From the NCBI GenBank assembly GCA_050945795.1, contig JBMNTP010000037.1, positions 1 through 11,879 of the forward strand: DNA of 11,879 nucleotides. The letters run 5' to 3'. Positions within the stretch are counted from its first letter, which is position 1. Each line of letters begins with the position of its first letter. Shown here one piece after another: positions 1 to 7,249 of the stretch. The position numbers were made by a program, and so were the translations under genes. The DNA is from JBMNTP01 sp050945795 (GTDB lineage Bacteria > Bacillota > Clostridia > Christensenellales > MGBC116941). A model generated the notes under the pieces. It searched no databases. It was not told where the DNA came from and saw only the letters and a program-made list of their open reading frames with translations.

Positions 1-81
1 AAACAGTTTTTTTATATAATCGTCATTACCTTCCTCTTAAAACGGCTTTATTAGGCTTTTTTACTGTTTTATATAAGTAAA
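1..81. other. AT-rich spacer after ftsQ, no gene seen
   Basis: This short AT-rich stretch lies downstream of ftsQ. I find no convincing hairpin terminator: the two GCC-containing blocks are direct repeats, not inverted ones. On the minus strand a purine-rich, Shine-Dalgarno-like AAGAGGAAGG (29-38) precedes an ATG at 24-26, but that frame reads only Met-Thr-Ile-Ile before a stop at 12-14. The next gene, which in many Clostridia would be ftsZ, is not visible, so whether the operon continues cannot be decided here. Confidence 0.6.
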
Positions 82-849
82 TCAACTGTTATTATCGTTA
101 TCTTCGTCATTATCCTTAGGTGTATTTGGCTGTTCTTTCCCGCTTTGGTAAACATTGGCGCTTTCTCCCGTGCTAACATCCAACACATCTCCGGCCATAT
201 CCGGCATAACTTTTATTATCCACGCCATTTTCTTCTCTAGCTTCTCGTTCTGACCCAGCCTTATGGTAATTCCGGCCCGCGTTATAAGCTTTATATCCCC
301 CGTCGCCGAAATATCCATAATCTCAACTATATCCTTAATGCCCGCCGTCTCTACCGCCTTCATAACATCCATCATAACTTTTACCTGATACTGATCCGAC
401 GATTGCAACGGCTGTCCTACAACGGCGTTTTGCGTGTTCATTCCTACTATAAGAGGATACGACATATCTAAGAGCTGCCGCTCAACCGACATTATGTATC
501 CCATATTATCAACAATCAGATACGCGCCTATGTATTCAACCGCGCATACCTCCTCCCGCTTTTTAGCGGTTATAACCACCTTGTCCGGATACTGCACGTC
601 CACTTTTTCAACATACAGCAGCGCGTTGGTTTCAACTCTTTCTTTTACCAGCGCGCCGTCCAGCAACAATATATTGGAATCAAGCTCAATACCCGCCAGG
701 CTCAACACCGAATCGGCGTCGTCGCCCTCAACGCCCATTACCTCAATTTCCTTTATTTTAAGCAGTTCCCAGCCCGCGAATCCCAAGCAGGCCATCAGCG
801 TAAGCACGGCTAAAATCATGCCCGCGCCTTTTTTTCTCCCACCGCTCAT
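82..849 (-). CDS. ftsQ: Cell division protein FtsQ/DivIB
   Basis: This 255-residue bitopic membrane protein of the divisome acts with FtsL and the septal PBP at the division site. A very short basic N-terminus (SGGRKKG) is followed by one membrane helix at about residues 11-29. A POTRA-type domain (about 31-100) begins KIKEIEVMGV and contains the typical ERVETNALLYVEKVDV stretch. The family beta domain follows, including the YLIVDNMGYIM segment near 110-120. The C-terminus is a hydrophilic Asp/Asn-rich tail ending DNDEDNDNNS. The ATG lies 7 bases after the murA stop, and its GAGGT ribosome binding site overlaps that TGA stop, which suggests translational coupling. Length and layout fit the family. 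DivIB and FtsQ are names for the same family, so the choice depends only on taxonomy. Confidence 0.92.
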   Translation of the reverse strand: MSGGRKKGAGMILAVLTLMACLGFAGWELLKIKEIEVMGVEGDDADSVLSLAGIELDSNILLLDGALVKERVETNALLYVEKVDVQYPDKVVITAKKREEVCAVEYIGAYLIVDNMGYIMSVERQLLDMSYPLIVGMNTQNAVVGQPLQSSDQYQVKVMMDVMKAVETAGIKDIVEIMDISATGDIKLITRAGITIRLGQNEKLEKKMAWIIKVMPDMAGDVLDVSTGESANVYQSGKEQPNTPKDNDEDNDNNS

Positions 850-856
850 ACTTACC

Positions 857-2110
857 TCAATCGATTTTTCTTATGTCCGCCCCGAGGCTCTCAAGCATCA
901 AATCAAGACGCTCATAGCCTCTTTCAATTATCTCCGCGCCCTCAACAACGCTGTTTCGCTCCGCCCTAAGAGCGGCTAATGTAAGCGCCGCGCCTCCCCT
1001 TAAATCCCTCGCCCTTACCTCGCTGCCATACAGCCGCGGCACCCCGCGTATAATCGCCATTCTGCCCTTTATAGTCGCGTTAGCGCCCATCTTCGCCAGT
1101 TCCGCCGCGTGTTTGAACCGGTTATCAAAAACATTTTCCACTATAATGCTTGTACCCTGCGCTACCGATGCCACCGCAAACATCTGCGCCTGCATGTCTG
1201 TAGGAAAACCGGGATACGGCAGCGTTTCAAGAAGCACCAGCTCCTTAGGCCTTTCTGGCCCCCTAACCCGTATATAATCCTCGCCTATATCAACTAAGCA
1301 GCCGGTCTCGCGTATTTTCGCTATGGTGCTGTGCATATGGTCCGCTACCGCGCCTTCAAGCGTTATGTCGCCTTCGGTTATAGCGGCGGCGGCCATAAGC
1401 GTTCCGGCAACAATGCGATCCGGCATTATTGTATGCTCGCCTTTTCCAAGAGAGGTTACGCCATCTATTATAACGGTGTCTGTACCCGCTCCCGATACGC
1501 GTCCGCCTAAATTGTTAAGAAACTTTTGAAGATCTAAAACCTCCGGCTCTCGCGCGGCGTTTTGTATCTCTGTCCTACCCTCAGCCAGCACCGCCGCCAT
1601 CATTATGTTTTCCGTCGCCCCTACGCTCGGATAGTCAAGATGTACGGCGCTGCCGATTAACCGGTCAGCCTTGCATATTATCTTACCATGCTCCTCTGTA
1701 ATATCAACATTAAGGCTCCTAAGCCCTTTTAAGTGTAAATCTATTGGCCTAAGCCCTATCTCGCAGCCGCCCGGATAGTAGAAAACGGCGCGCCCCAGCC
1801 TCGCTACAATAGGCCCCAGCATAAAAATAGACGACCGTATTACCTTCGCCAACGCCTCCGGCATAACAAAGTTCTTAGGGTTCGAGGCATCTATGCTCAA
1901 ATCAGAGCCGTTTCTGCCTACTCGGCAGCCCAGACTCTCAAGTATTTTGAGCATATTCTCAGCATCGGACAAGCCCGGGCTGTTGTGTATTAGAACCGGC
2001 TCCGCGGTCAATATACTGGCGGCAAGTATGGGCAGCACGGAATTCTTCGCCCCCGGCACCGCAATGCTGCCGCTGAGCCTGCGGCCGCCGCCTATAATGT
2101 ATTTGGACAT
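857..2110 (-). CDS. murA: UDP-N-acetylglucosamine 1-carboxyvinyltransferase MurA
   Basis: MurA transfers enolpyruvate from PEP to UDP-GlcNAc, the first committed step of peptidoglycan synthesis, in the cytoplasm. The protein has 417 residues, the usual length. The catalytic cysteine is Cys116 in PGGCEIGLRPIDLH, so the fosfomycin target residue is intact. Lys22-Asn23 in GAKNSVLPIL and Asp305 in YPGFPTDMQAQ are the other expected active-site residues. The frame is open to an upstream ATG at 2134, but I place the start at 2110, where MSKYIIGGG begins as in the family and a GGAGGTG ribosome binding site sits just upstream (2115-2121). It is separated from ftsW by a 70-bp gap containing a hairpin. 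In many relatives murG occupies this junction, and here it does not. Many Firmicutes have two MurA paralogues, so this may be one of two. Confidence 0.96.
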   Translation of the reverse strand: MSKYIIGGGRRLSGSIAVPGAKNSVLPILAASILTAEPVLIHNSPGLSDAENMLKILESLGCRVGRNGSDLSIDASNPKNFVMPEALAKVIRSSIFMLGPIVARLGRAVFYYPGGCEIGLRPIDLHLKGLRSLNVDITEEHGKIICKADRLIGSAVHLDYPSVGATENIMMAAVLAEGRTEIQNAAREPEVLDLQKFLNNLGGRVSGAGTDTVIIDGVTSLGKGEHTIMPDRIVAGTLMAAAAITEGDITLEGAVADHMHSTIAKIRETGCLVDIGEDYIRVRGPERPKELVLLETLPYPGFPTDMQAQMFAVASVAQGTSIIVENVFDNRFKHAAELAKMGANATIKGRMAIIRGVPRLYGSEVRARDLRGGAALTLAALRAERNSVVEGAEIIERGYERLDLMLESLGADIRKID

Positions 2111-2114
2111 AAAA

Positions 2115-2150
2115 CACCTCCGGCATAAATGCATAGTTTATTTTATGCCG
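2115..2150 (-). promoter_or_regulatory. Hairpin abutting the murA ribosome binding site
   Basis: In the 70-bp gap between ftsW and murA, the minus strand has a perfect 9-bp inverted repeat. CGGCATAAA (2142-2150) pairs with TTTATGCCG (2121-2129) across a 12-base loop. The last G of the 3' arm is also the first G of the GGAGGTG Shine-Dalgarno for murA. No T-run follows the stem, so it is not a standard terminator. The repeat is directly visible. A role in translation control, mRNA processing or stabilising the murA-ftsQ message is inference. Confidence 0.5.
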
Positions 2151-2180
2151 TCTGCACAAAGGTGTTACCCTGCCGCCCTG

Positions 2181-3302
2181 TTATGGCTCCGCCGCCCTCG
2201 AACACGAGCGTGAAATAGCCAATAATACTCCTATTCCGCTCATCATAACTATCAGCGACGAGCTGCCGGCGCTTATAAACGGCAGCGTCTGCCCCGTCGT
2301 AGGTATGGCCTTTGTAGCCACCGCTATATTTACCATAACCTGTATCGCTATAATCGCTACAATTCCCGTCGCCAGCATTGTGCCAAAAAGATCGGGACAA
2401 CGCATAGCTACAAGAACACCGCGCCATATAAGAAAGCCGAACGCTGCGAGCAGCGCCAAAGCGCCTATAAGCCCGAACTCCTCGGCTATTATTGAGAATA
2501 TAAAATCGCTTTCGCCATAAGGCAGGTATAAAAGCTTTTGCCTGCTGTTGCCCAGCCCTACGCCAAAAAGCCCGCCCGCGCTTATAGAATAAAGCGACTG
2601 TATAATCTGATATCCTTTGCCGCTAGGGTCAAGCCATGGGTCGGCGAAATAGTCCAGCCTGTCTACCCGATACCCCGCCATAGTAGCGACGCTGTATCCC
2701 GCCGCTCCGCCCACCGCCCCCAAACCAAGCAGTTGCGGCACGCTGCACCCGCCTACAAACACCATAACCGCCCAAAGCATAGCCATTATTACAACTGTGC
2801 TAAAGTTTGGCTGCAATAATATAGGAACGCATAAAGCGCCCAAAACTATTATATTCGGCAACAGTCCGTCTTTGAACGTTTTCATCTTTTCGCGCTTGTT
2901 TGAAATTGTCGCCGCCATAAAAAGTATAAGTGCGAATTTGGCTATCTCTGCCGGCTGTATGCTAAAGCCGAATAATGAAAACCATCGCGTAGCCTCGTTT
3001 TTACTGTCGCCCATGCCGTCTATAAGCAGCAAAAGCAGCAGCCCTTCTGAAATTATTATGGCGAAAAGCGCCAGCTTTTTTAGTTTTTTATAATCTATAT
3101 TCGCCAGCACAAACATGCACACAAGGCCAATGGCGGCGCCGAGAAGCTGCTTTTTAAAATAATGGTAGCCGTCGTCAAAGCGCGCCTGTGCTGTATAAAA
3201 GCTGGCGCTAAACACCATAAGCACGCCGAAACATACAAGTATCAGCGTAATAAGGAGTATGGAAAAATCATACGGCCTTTTTCGCGCAGCCTTCTGTTTC
3301 AT
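2181..3302 (-). CDS. ftsW: SEDS-family lipid II polymerase FtsW/SpoVE
   Basis: This 373-residue polytopic membrane protein of the SEDS family polymerises lipid II into glycan strands together with a class B PBP. It begins with a short basic tail (MKQKAARKRPYD) followed by many hydrophobic segments. Family signatures include SIQPAEIAKF near 114-123, GYQIIQSLYSISAGG, GVGLGNSRQKLLYLPYGESDFIFSIIAEEFG (247-277, with the likely catalytic Asp266), and the late PTTGQTLPFISAGSSSL motif. Its ATG overlaps the murD stop by 4 bases (ATGA). Position within the dcw cluster and the LGNSRQK signature favour FtsW or its sporulation paralogue SpoVE over RodA. Sequence alone does not separate FtsW from SpoVE, so a sporulating host might use it in either role. 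Confidence 0.93.
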   Translation of the reverse strand: MKQKAARKRPYDFSILLITLILVCFGVLMVFSASFYTAQARFDDGYHYFKKQLLGAAIGLVCMFVLANIDYKKLKKLALFAIIISEGLLLLLLIDGMGDSKNEATRWFSLFGFSIQPAEIAKFALILFMAATISNKREKMKTFKDGLLPNIIVLGALCVPILLQPNFSTVVIMAMLWAVMVFVGGCSVPQLLGLGAVGGAAGYSVATMAGYRVDRLDYFADPWLDPSGKGYQIIQSLYSISAGGLFGVGLGNSRQKLLYLPYGESDFIFSIIAEEFGLIGALALLAAFGFLIWRGVLVAMRCPDLFGTMLATGIVAIIAIQVMVNIAVATKAIPTTGQTLPFISAGSSSLIVMMSGIGVLLAISRSCSRAAEP

Positions 3303-4663
3303 TCATCCTTCCCCATTCCGTTGACAATATCTTTAAACACCCTGCCCCGCTGCTCAAAGTCCTCAAACATATCCCACGACGCGCACGCCGGAGATAGCAA
3401 TACCGTATCGCCCGGTCTTGCCAACTCCGCCGCCTTAAGCACAGCATCTTTAAACGTCTCCGCCTTATATATATTTGAAAACCCTGCGTTTAATGCCGCC
3501 TCGCCTATTTTATCAGCCGTCTCGCCGAGCGTCACCGCCGCAACTACTTTGCCACGGAACGCTGCGACATAGCTGTCAAAATCCGAATGCTTATCGTATC
3601 CTCCGGCGATTATGACAACCGGCGTTTTCATCGCCTCAATAGCCTTAATAGCCGCGTCGGGGTTAGTACCCTTGCTATCGTTTATAAAACTTACGCCTTT
3701 ATATTCCCTTACAAACTCAATGCGATGCTCAACGCCGGGGAAAGTCTTAAGCGTATGCGCCATGCTCTTTTTATCAACGCCGCAAACTAATCCCAGCGCC
3801 ACCGCCGCCAAAGCGTTTTGCAAATTATGCGCACCGGGTATTCTTACATCATCCGTCCGGCATACAAACTCCTCTTTGCCGTCCAACGCAGTATATATAC
3901 CGCCGTCCCTTACAAACGCCCCGTCCGGCACCTGCCTTTTATCACTGAACCACAGCAGCCGCGCCTTTATTTCGTCCGAAAGAGCGTAAACCAGCTTATC
4001 CTCACGGTTTAATATTACAAAATCATCCGGCCCCATGTTTTTATATATTTCAGCCTTGCTCCTTATATACGTATCCATATCGCCGAATCTATCTAGGTGA
4101 TCTTCGGTTATATTAAGCATAGCCGCCGCCTTGGGTCTAAAGCCAATAGTGCTTTCAAGCTGAAAACCCGCGACCTCGGCTATTACAATATCGTCTTTTT
4201 TAACATCGTCAACAATAGCGGCTATAGGTATGCCTATATTACCGGCGACATGCGTGTTAAATCCGGCGTCTGAAAAAAGCTGTCCTGTAAGTGCGGTGGT
4301 GGTGGTTTTGCCGTTTGTGCCTGTTATCGCTATTATAGGCGCTTTACAAAACCACGACGCCAGCTCAATCTCGCCTATAACAGTTACCCCTTCGACTATG
4401 GCTTTTTGCGCCCACGGCTTTTTAATCGACACAACCGGGCTTAATACAATCATATCCCGCCCTTTTACGCACTCCGCCGCATCCCTATCTAAAAGCCATT
4501 CGTCAACGCAATCCTCTACCGCCTCAATCCCTGTTAGCTTGTCCTTTGGCCGCGAATCGTTGGCAGCTACATACGCGCCTTTATCGCATAGCAGCCGCGC
4601 ACATGCCATACCGCTGCGCGCCATGCCCACTATCAATACATTTTTATCTTTAACATCCTGCAT
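3299..4663 (-). CDS. murD: UDP-N-acetylmuramoyl-L-alanine--D-glutamate ligase MurD
   Basis: MurD is a cytoplasmic ATP-dependent ligase that adds D-glutamate to UDP-MurNAc-L-Ala. The Rossmann-like N-terminal segment NVLIVGMARSGMACA (8-22) is followed by the ATP loop ITGTNGKTTTT near 113-123. The central motif NITEDHLDR comes next, and the C-terminal family signatures are FINDSKGTNPDA, GGYDKHSDFDSY and LLSPACASWDMFEDFEQRG. The frame is open to 4708, but that would overlap mraY by 31 bases. ATG 4663 gives a normal 454-residue protein beginning MQDVKDKNVLIVG, with a GGGAGGGG ribosome binding site 8-9 bases upstream and a 14-base gap to mraY, so I prefer it. The 3' end overlaps the ftsW start (ATGA). 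Confidence 0.95.
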   Translation of the reverse strand: MQDVKDKNVLIVGMARSGMACARLLCDKGAYVAANDSRPKDKLTGIEAVEDCVDEWLLDRDAAECVKGRDMIVLSPVVSIKKPWAQKAIVEGVTVIGEIELASWFCKAPIIAITGTNGKTTTTALTGQLFSDAGFNTHVAGNIGIPIAAIVDDVKKDDIVIAEVAGFQLESTIGFRPKAAAMLNITEDHLDRFGDMDTYIRSKAEIYKNMGPDDFVILNREDKLVYALSDEIKARLLWFSDKRQVPDGAFVRDGGIYTALDGKEEFVCRTDDVRIPGAHNLQNALAAVALGLVCGVDKKSMAHTLKTFPGVEHRIEFVREYKGVSFINDSKGTNPDAAIKAIEAMKTPVVIIAGGYDKHSDFDSYVAAFRGKVVAAVTLGETADKIGEAALNAGFSNIYKAETFKDAVLKAAELARPGDTVLLSPACASWDMFEDFEQRGRVFKDIVNGMGKDE

Positions 4664-4677
4664 ACGCGGCCCCTCCC

Positions 4678-5697
4678 TCAAGCAAGCGACACAAACCCTA
4701 TTATACAAAGCACCGCCGTAATAATCATATACATGGCCACAATGCGAGTTTCCGGCATGCCGCCCAGCTCAAAATGATGGTGCAGCGGCGCCATCCTAAA
4801 CACCCGCTTTTTAGTCTTTTTATAATAAAGTACCTGTATTATTACAGAAAGCGTAGTCGCTACAAGCATACCCGCCACAATGGGCAACAACAGCGCCAGC
4901 CTGCTTGTCACCGTCATAACCGACAGCGCGCCGCCCAACGCCAAAGAGCCGGTATCCCCCATAAAAATCTTGGCGGGATACGCATTAAAACGCAAAAAGC
5001 CCAACAGCGCGCCGCAAAGCGCGGCGGATACAATCATCATCGAATGGTATGAGTCTTGAAGACCGGCTTCTGTAACCGCTCCCGCCATGAAATAGAAAAT
5101 TATAGTGAATGTCGCGGCAATAACGAGGTTTACCCCCGCCGCTAGCCCGTCAAGTCCGTCAATAAGATTAACGCTGTTTACAATCCCTACAATAATAAAC
5201 GCCATAACAGGTATATATAATACGCCAATATCTATAACAACCGATGTAAACGGCATTATAAGTCCGGAGCCTATGCCCGGCTCACCATACGCCCAAAATG
5301 CGACTGCAAGCGCCAGTCCCACCTGCCCAACCAGTTTTTGATACGCCTTAAGGCCAAGAGAGCGCCTTTTTGCAACCTTTATAATATCGTCAAGAAAACC
5401 TATAAGCCCGTATCCCAGCGTAGCAACCAGAGCGGGTATAAGCCAGCCGCCCGAAGGACTCATGGCCAGCGCTCCCACCACCATAGCGCCTATAAAAGCG
5501 AGGCCGCCCATTGTCGGAGTGCCCTGCTTTTGCAAATGCGATTTTGGGCCGTCGTCTCTTACGTTTTGTCCAAATTTTAGTTTCGTAAGCCACGGAATAA
5601 GCAGCGCACCCAACACCAAGCATACCGCAAAGCTCAGCACCACCGTAAGTGCCATGTCCTTAGGAATAGGCGCGTAAAGCGCCGCAGTTTCATTCAT
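4678..5697 (-). CDS. mraY: Phospho-N-acetylmuramoyl-pentapeptide-transferase MraY
   Basis: MraY is an integral membrane enzyme that transfers phospho-MurNAc-pentapeptide from UDP to undecaprenyl phosphate, giving lipid I. The 339-residue protein has about ten hydrophobic segments. Visible signatures are the TPTMGGL segment near 60-66, the Asp pair in FLDDIIKV (Asp103-Asp104), NSVNLIDGLDGLAAG (174-188), FNAYPAKIFMGDTGS with Asp248, and the cytoplasmic MAPLHHHFE histidine triad (306-308). The start codon overlaps the murE stop as ATGA. An in-frame Met15 is possible but would lose this coupling. The gene directly follows murE, whereas in most dcw clusters murF lies between them. Length and catalytic residues look complete. 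Confidence 0.96.
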   Translation of the reverse strand: MNETAALYAPIPKDMALTVVLSFAVCLVLGALLIPWLTKLKFGQNVRDDGPKSHLQKQGTPTMGGLAFIGAMVVGALAMSPSGGWLIPALVATLGYGLIGFLDDIIKVAKRRSLGLKAYQKLVGQVGLALAVAFWAYGEPGIGSGLIMPFTSVVIDIGVLYIPVMAFIIVGIVNSVNLIDGLDGLAAGVNLVIAATFTIIFYFMAGAVTEAGLQDSYHSMMIVSAALCGALLGFLRFNAYPAKIFMGDTGSLALGGALSVMTVTSRLALLLPIVAGMLVATTLSVIIQVLYYKKTKKRVFRMAPLHHHFELGGMPETRIVAMYMIITAVLCIIGFVSLA

Positions 5698-7145
5698 GTC
5701 GAGTCTCTCCCGTCTTTCTCGGCAAGAAGCTCGGCTACGACTACCTTCTCATCGAACGGATATTTCCTGCCCTGAATTTCCTGATAAGTTTCATGTCCTT
5801 TGCCGGCCAATACTATAACATCCTTTGGCCTGGCGTTATAAAGCGCATACTTAATAGCCTCGCGCCTATTTTCAACAACAATATACTCACAGCCGGTATC
5901 TTTAATGCCGCGAACTACAGCTTCAATAATATCCATAGGCCGTTCCGTCCTTGGGTTATCGCTGGTAACGACTGCAAATTCCGACAGCCTTCCCGCTATT
6001 TCGCCCATTATAGGCCTTTTGGTTTTATCCCTGTCCCCTCCGCAGCCAAAAACAGTAACAACCCTGTCCGAAGCAAAACCGCGTACTGTTTTAAGTATAT
6101 TCTCCAATCCGTCGGGACTGTGCGCGTAATCAAGTATAACTGTAAAATCCTCGCCTCCGGTATCAAGAACCTCACATCTGCCGTTTACCGGCGTCGCAGC
6201 GTTTAGGCCTGTTACTGTCTGCTCATGCGTAAAGCCGACGGCAAGACACGCCGCCCCCGCCGCCATGGCATTGTAAATGCTGAATATGCCGGGTATGCCA
6301 AAATCAATCTCGCTGACGCCGTCCGGCGTTTTTAGCGTGAATGTAACGCCGTCAACGCGCGAAACAAGCTTTGACGCCTCAACGTCGGCATCTTTCATAC
6401 CATATGTAATAACAGGCCGCCCCCGCGCCGCCTCCGACATATACGCTGAAGCGGCGTCGTCAATATTTATGACCGCCGCCTTACACATTGAAAACAGCTT
6501 CGCCTTAGCGCTACTGTAATTTTCTATGTTTTTATGAAAATCAAGATGATCCTGCGTAAGGTTTGTGAAAACCGCGGCGTCAAACTCTATGCCGGAAACC
6601 CTTTTAAGCTCCAGCGAATGACTAGATACCTCCATAGCCACGACCGCTACGCCTTCATCCGCCATGCGTCTTAACAGCCGCTGCATATCCGGCGCTTCCG
6701 GCGTTGTATGCTCTGAGGGTATCGACTCGCCGCCTATCATGTTGGCGATAGTGCCTATAACCCCCGCCTTCATGCCCGACTCCTCGGCTATTGATTTTAT
6801 AATATATGTCGTTGATGTTTTGCCGTTTGTGCCGGTAATGCCTATAATCTTCATTTCCCGGGCGGGATAGCCGTAAAACCTCGCTGAAATAAGCGCCATA
6901 GCCTCCCTGTCGTCGTTTACAACGACCTGCGGCACATTAAGCGACAAGCGCCTAGTCACAACAAGCGCCGCCGCCCCTTTATCTACAGCCGCGGCCGCGT
7001 AATCATGCCCATCTGAATTGAATCCTTTTATGCAGAAGAAAAGGCTACCCGCCTTAACATTTCTTGAATCATATTCTACCGACGTGATGTCGGCATCCTG
7101 GCCCTCAAAGGCAAAAAGGTCTTTTACCAGGCCGGATAGCAGCAT
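5694..7145 (-). CDS. murE: UDP-MurNAc-L-Ala-D-Glu--meso-2,6-diaminopimelate ligase MurE
   Basis: MurE is a cytoplasmic Mur ligase that adds the third stem-peptide residue to UDP-MurNAc-L-Ala-D-Glu using ATP. In its 483 residues I see the N-terminal uridine-binding domain with VEYDSRNVKAGSLFFCIKG (23-41), the ATP loop GITGTNGKTSTT (102-113) and HTTPEAPDM (146-154). EVSSHSLEL, the SSAKAKLF lysine (normally carbamylated), LDYAHSPDGLEN, and GKGHE at 448-452 follow. DNPR at 396-399 is the established signature for meso-diaminopimelate rather than lysine. The ATG follows a GGGGTGAGG ribosome binding site. A 104-bp gap separates it from the PBP gene and contains a likely extra promoter. The stop overlaps the mraY start, with no murF between them. 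Confidence 0.95.
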   Translation of the reverse strand: MLLSGLVKDLFAFEGQDADITSVEYDSRNVKAGSLFFCIKGFNSDGHDYAAAAVDKGAAALVVTRRLSLNVPQVVVNDDREAMALISARFYGYPAREMKIIGITGTNGKTSTTYIIKSIAEESGMKAGVIGTIANMIGGESIPSEHTTPEAPDMQRLLRRMADEGVAVVAMEVSSHSLELKRVSGIEFDAAVFTNLTQDHLDFHKNIENYSSAKAKLFSMCKAAVINIDDAASAYMSEAARGRPVITYGMKDADVEASKLVSRVDGVTFTLKTPDGVSEIDFGIPGIFSIYNAMAAGAACLAVGFTHEQTVTGLNAATPVNGRCEVLDTGGEDFTVILDYAHSPDGLENILKTVRGFASDRVVTVFGCGGDRDKTKRPIMGEIAGRLSEFAVVTSDNPRTERPMDIIEAVVRGIKDTGCEYIVVENRREAIKYALYNARPKDVIVLAGKGHETYQEIQGRKYPFDEKVVVAELLAEKDGRDST

Positions 7146-7176
7146 GTCCTCACCCCTATTACAATACTTCCAGGGA

Positions 7177-7185
7177 ATTATAACA
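7177..7185 (-). promoter_or_regulatory. Extended -10 promoter before murE
   Basis: The 104-bp gap between the PBP gene and murE contains TGTTATAAT on the minus strand: a perfect TATAAT (7177-7182) with TG one base upstream, the extended -10 form recognised by the housekeeping sigma factor. The best -35 candidate at 17-bp spacing, TGGAGC, matches TTGACA at only three of six positions, as is common for extended -10 promoters. Transcription would begin near 7170, about 25 bases before the murE ATG. No terminator hairpin is visible in the gap, so this would supplement read-through from mraZ. Its use is inferred from sequence only. Confidence 0.55.
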
Positions 7186-7249
7186 CATTTTTAATTTATG
7201 CTCCACTCCGACGCCAAAATATACCTTCACTCCCCACCGCTTAGAAAAG

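Noticed and set aside
1..69. Inverted AAACAGT (1-7) and ACTGTTT (63-69) as a terminator after ftsQ
   Set aside because: A 7-bp stem with a 55-base loop is unlikely to form, and the neighbouring T-runs do not extend the pairing.
434..979. Long plus-strand open frames opposite ftsQ, murD, the PBP gene and rsmH
   Set aside because: They are antisense shadows of strongly supported minus-strand genes, with no ribosome binding sites or family motifs.
2111..2180. Possible murG remnant or separate promoter before murA
   Set aside because: No coding remnant is visible in 70 bases, and the only -10-like TAAAAT lacks a -35 partner. The hairpin explains the region better.
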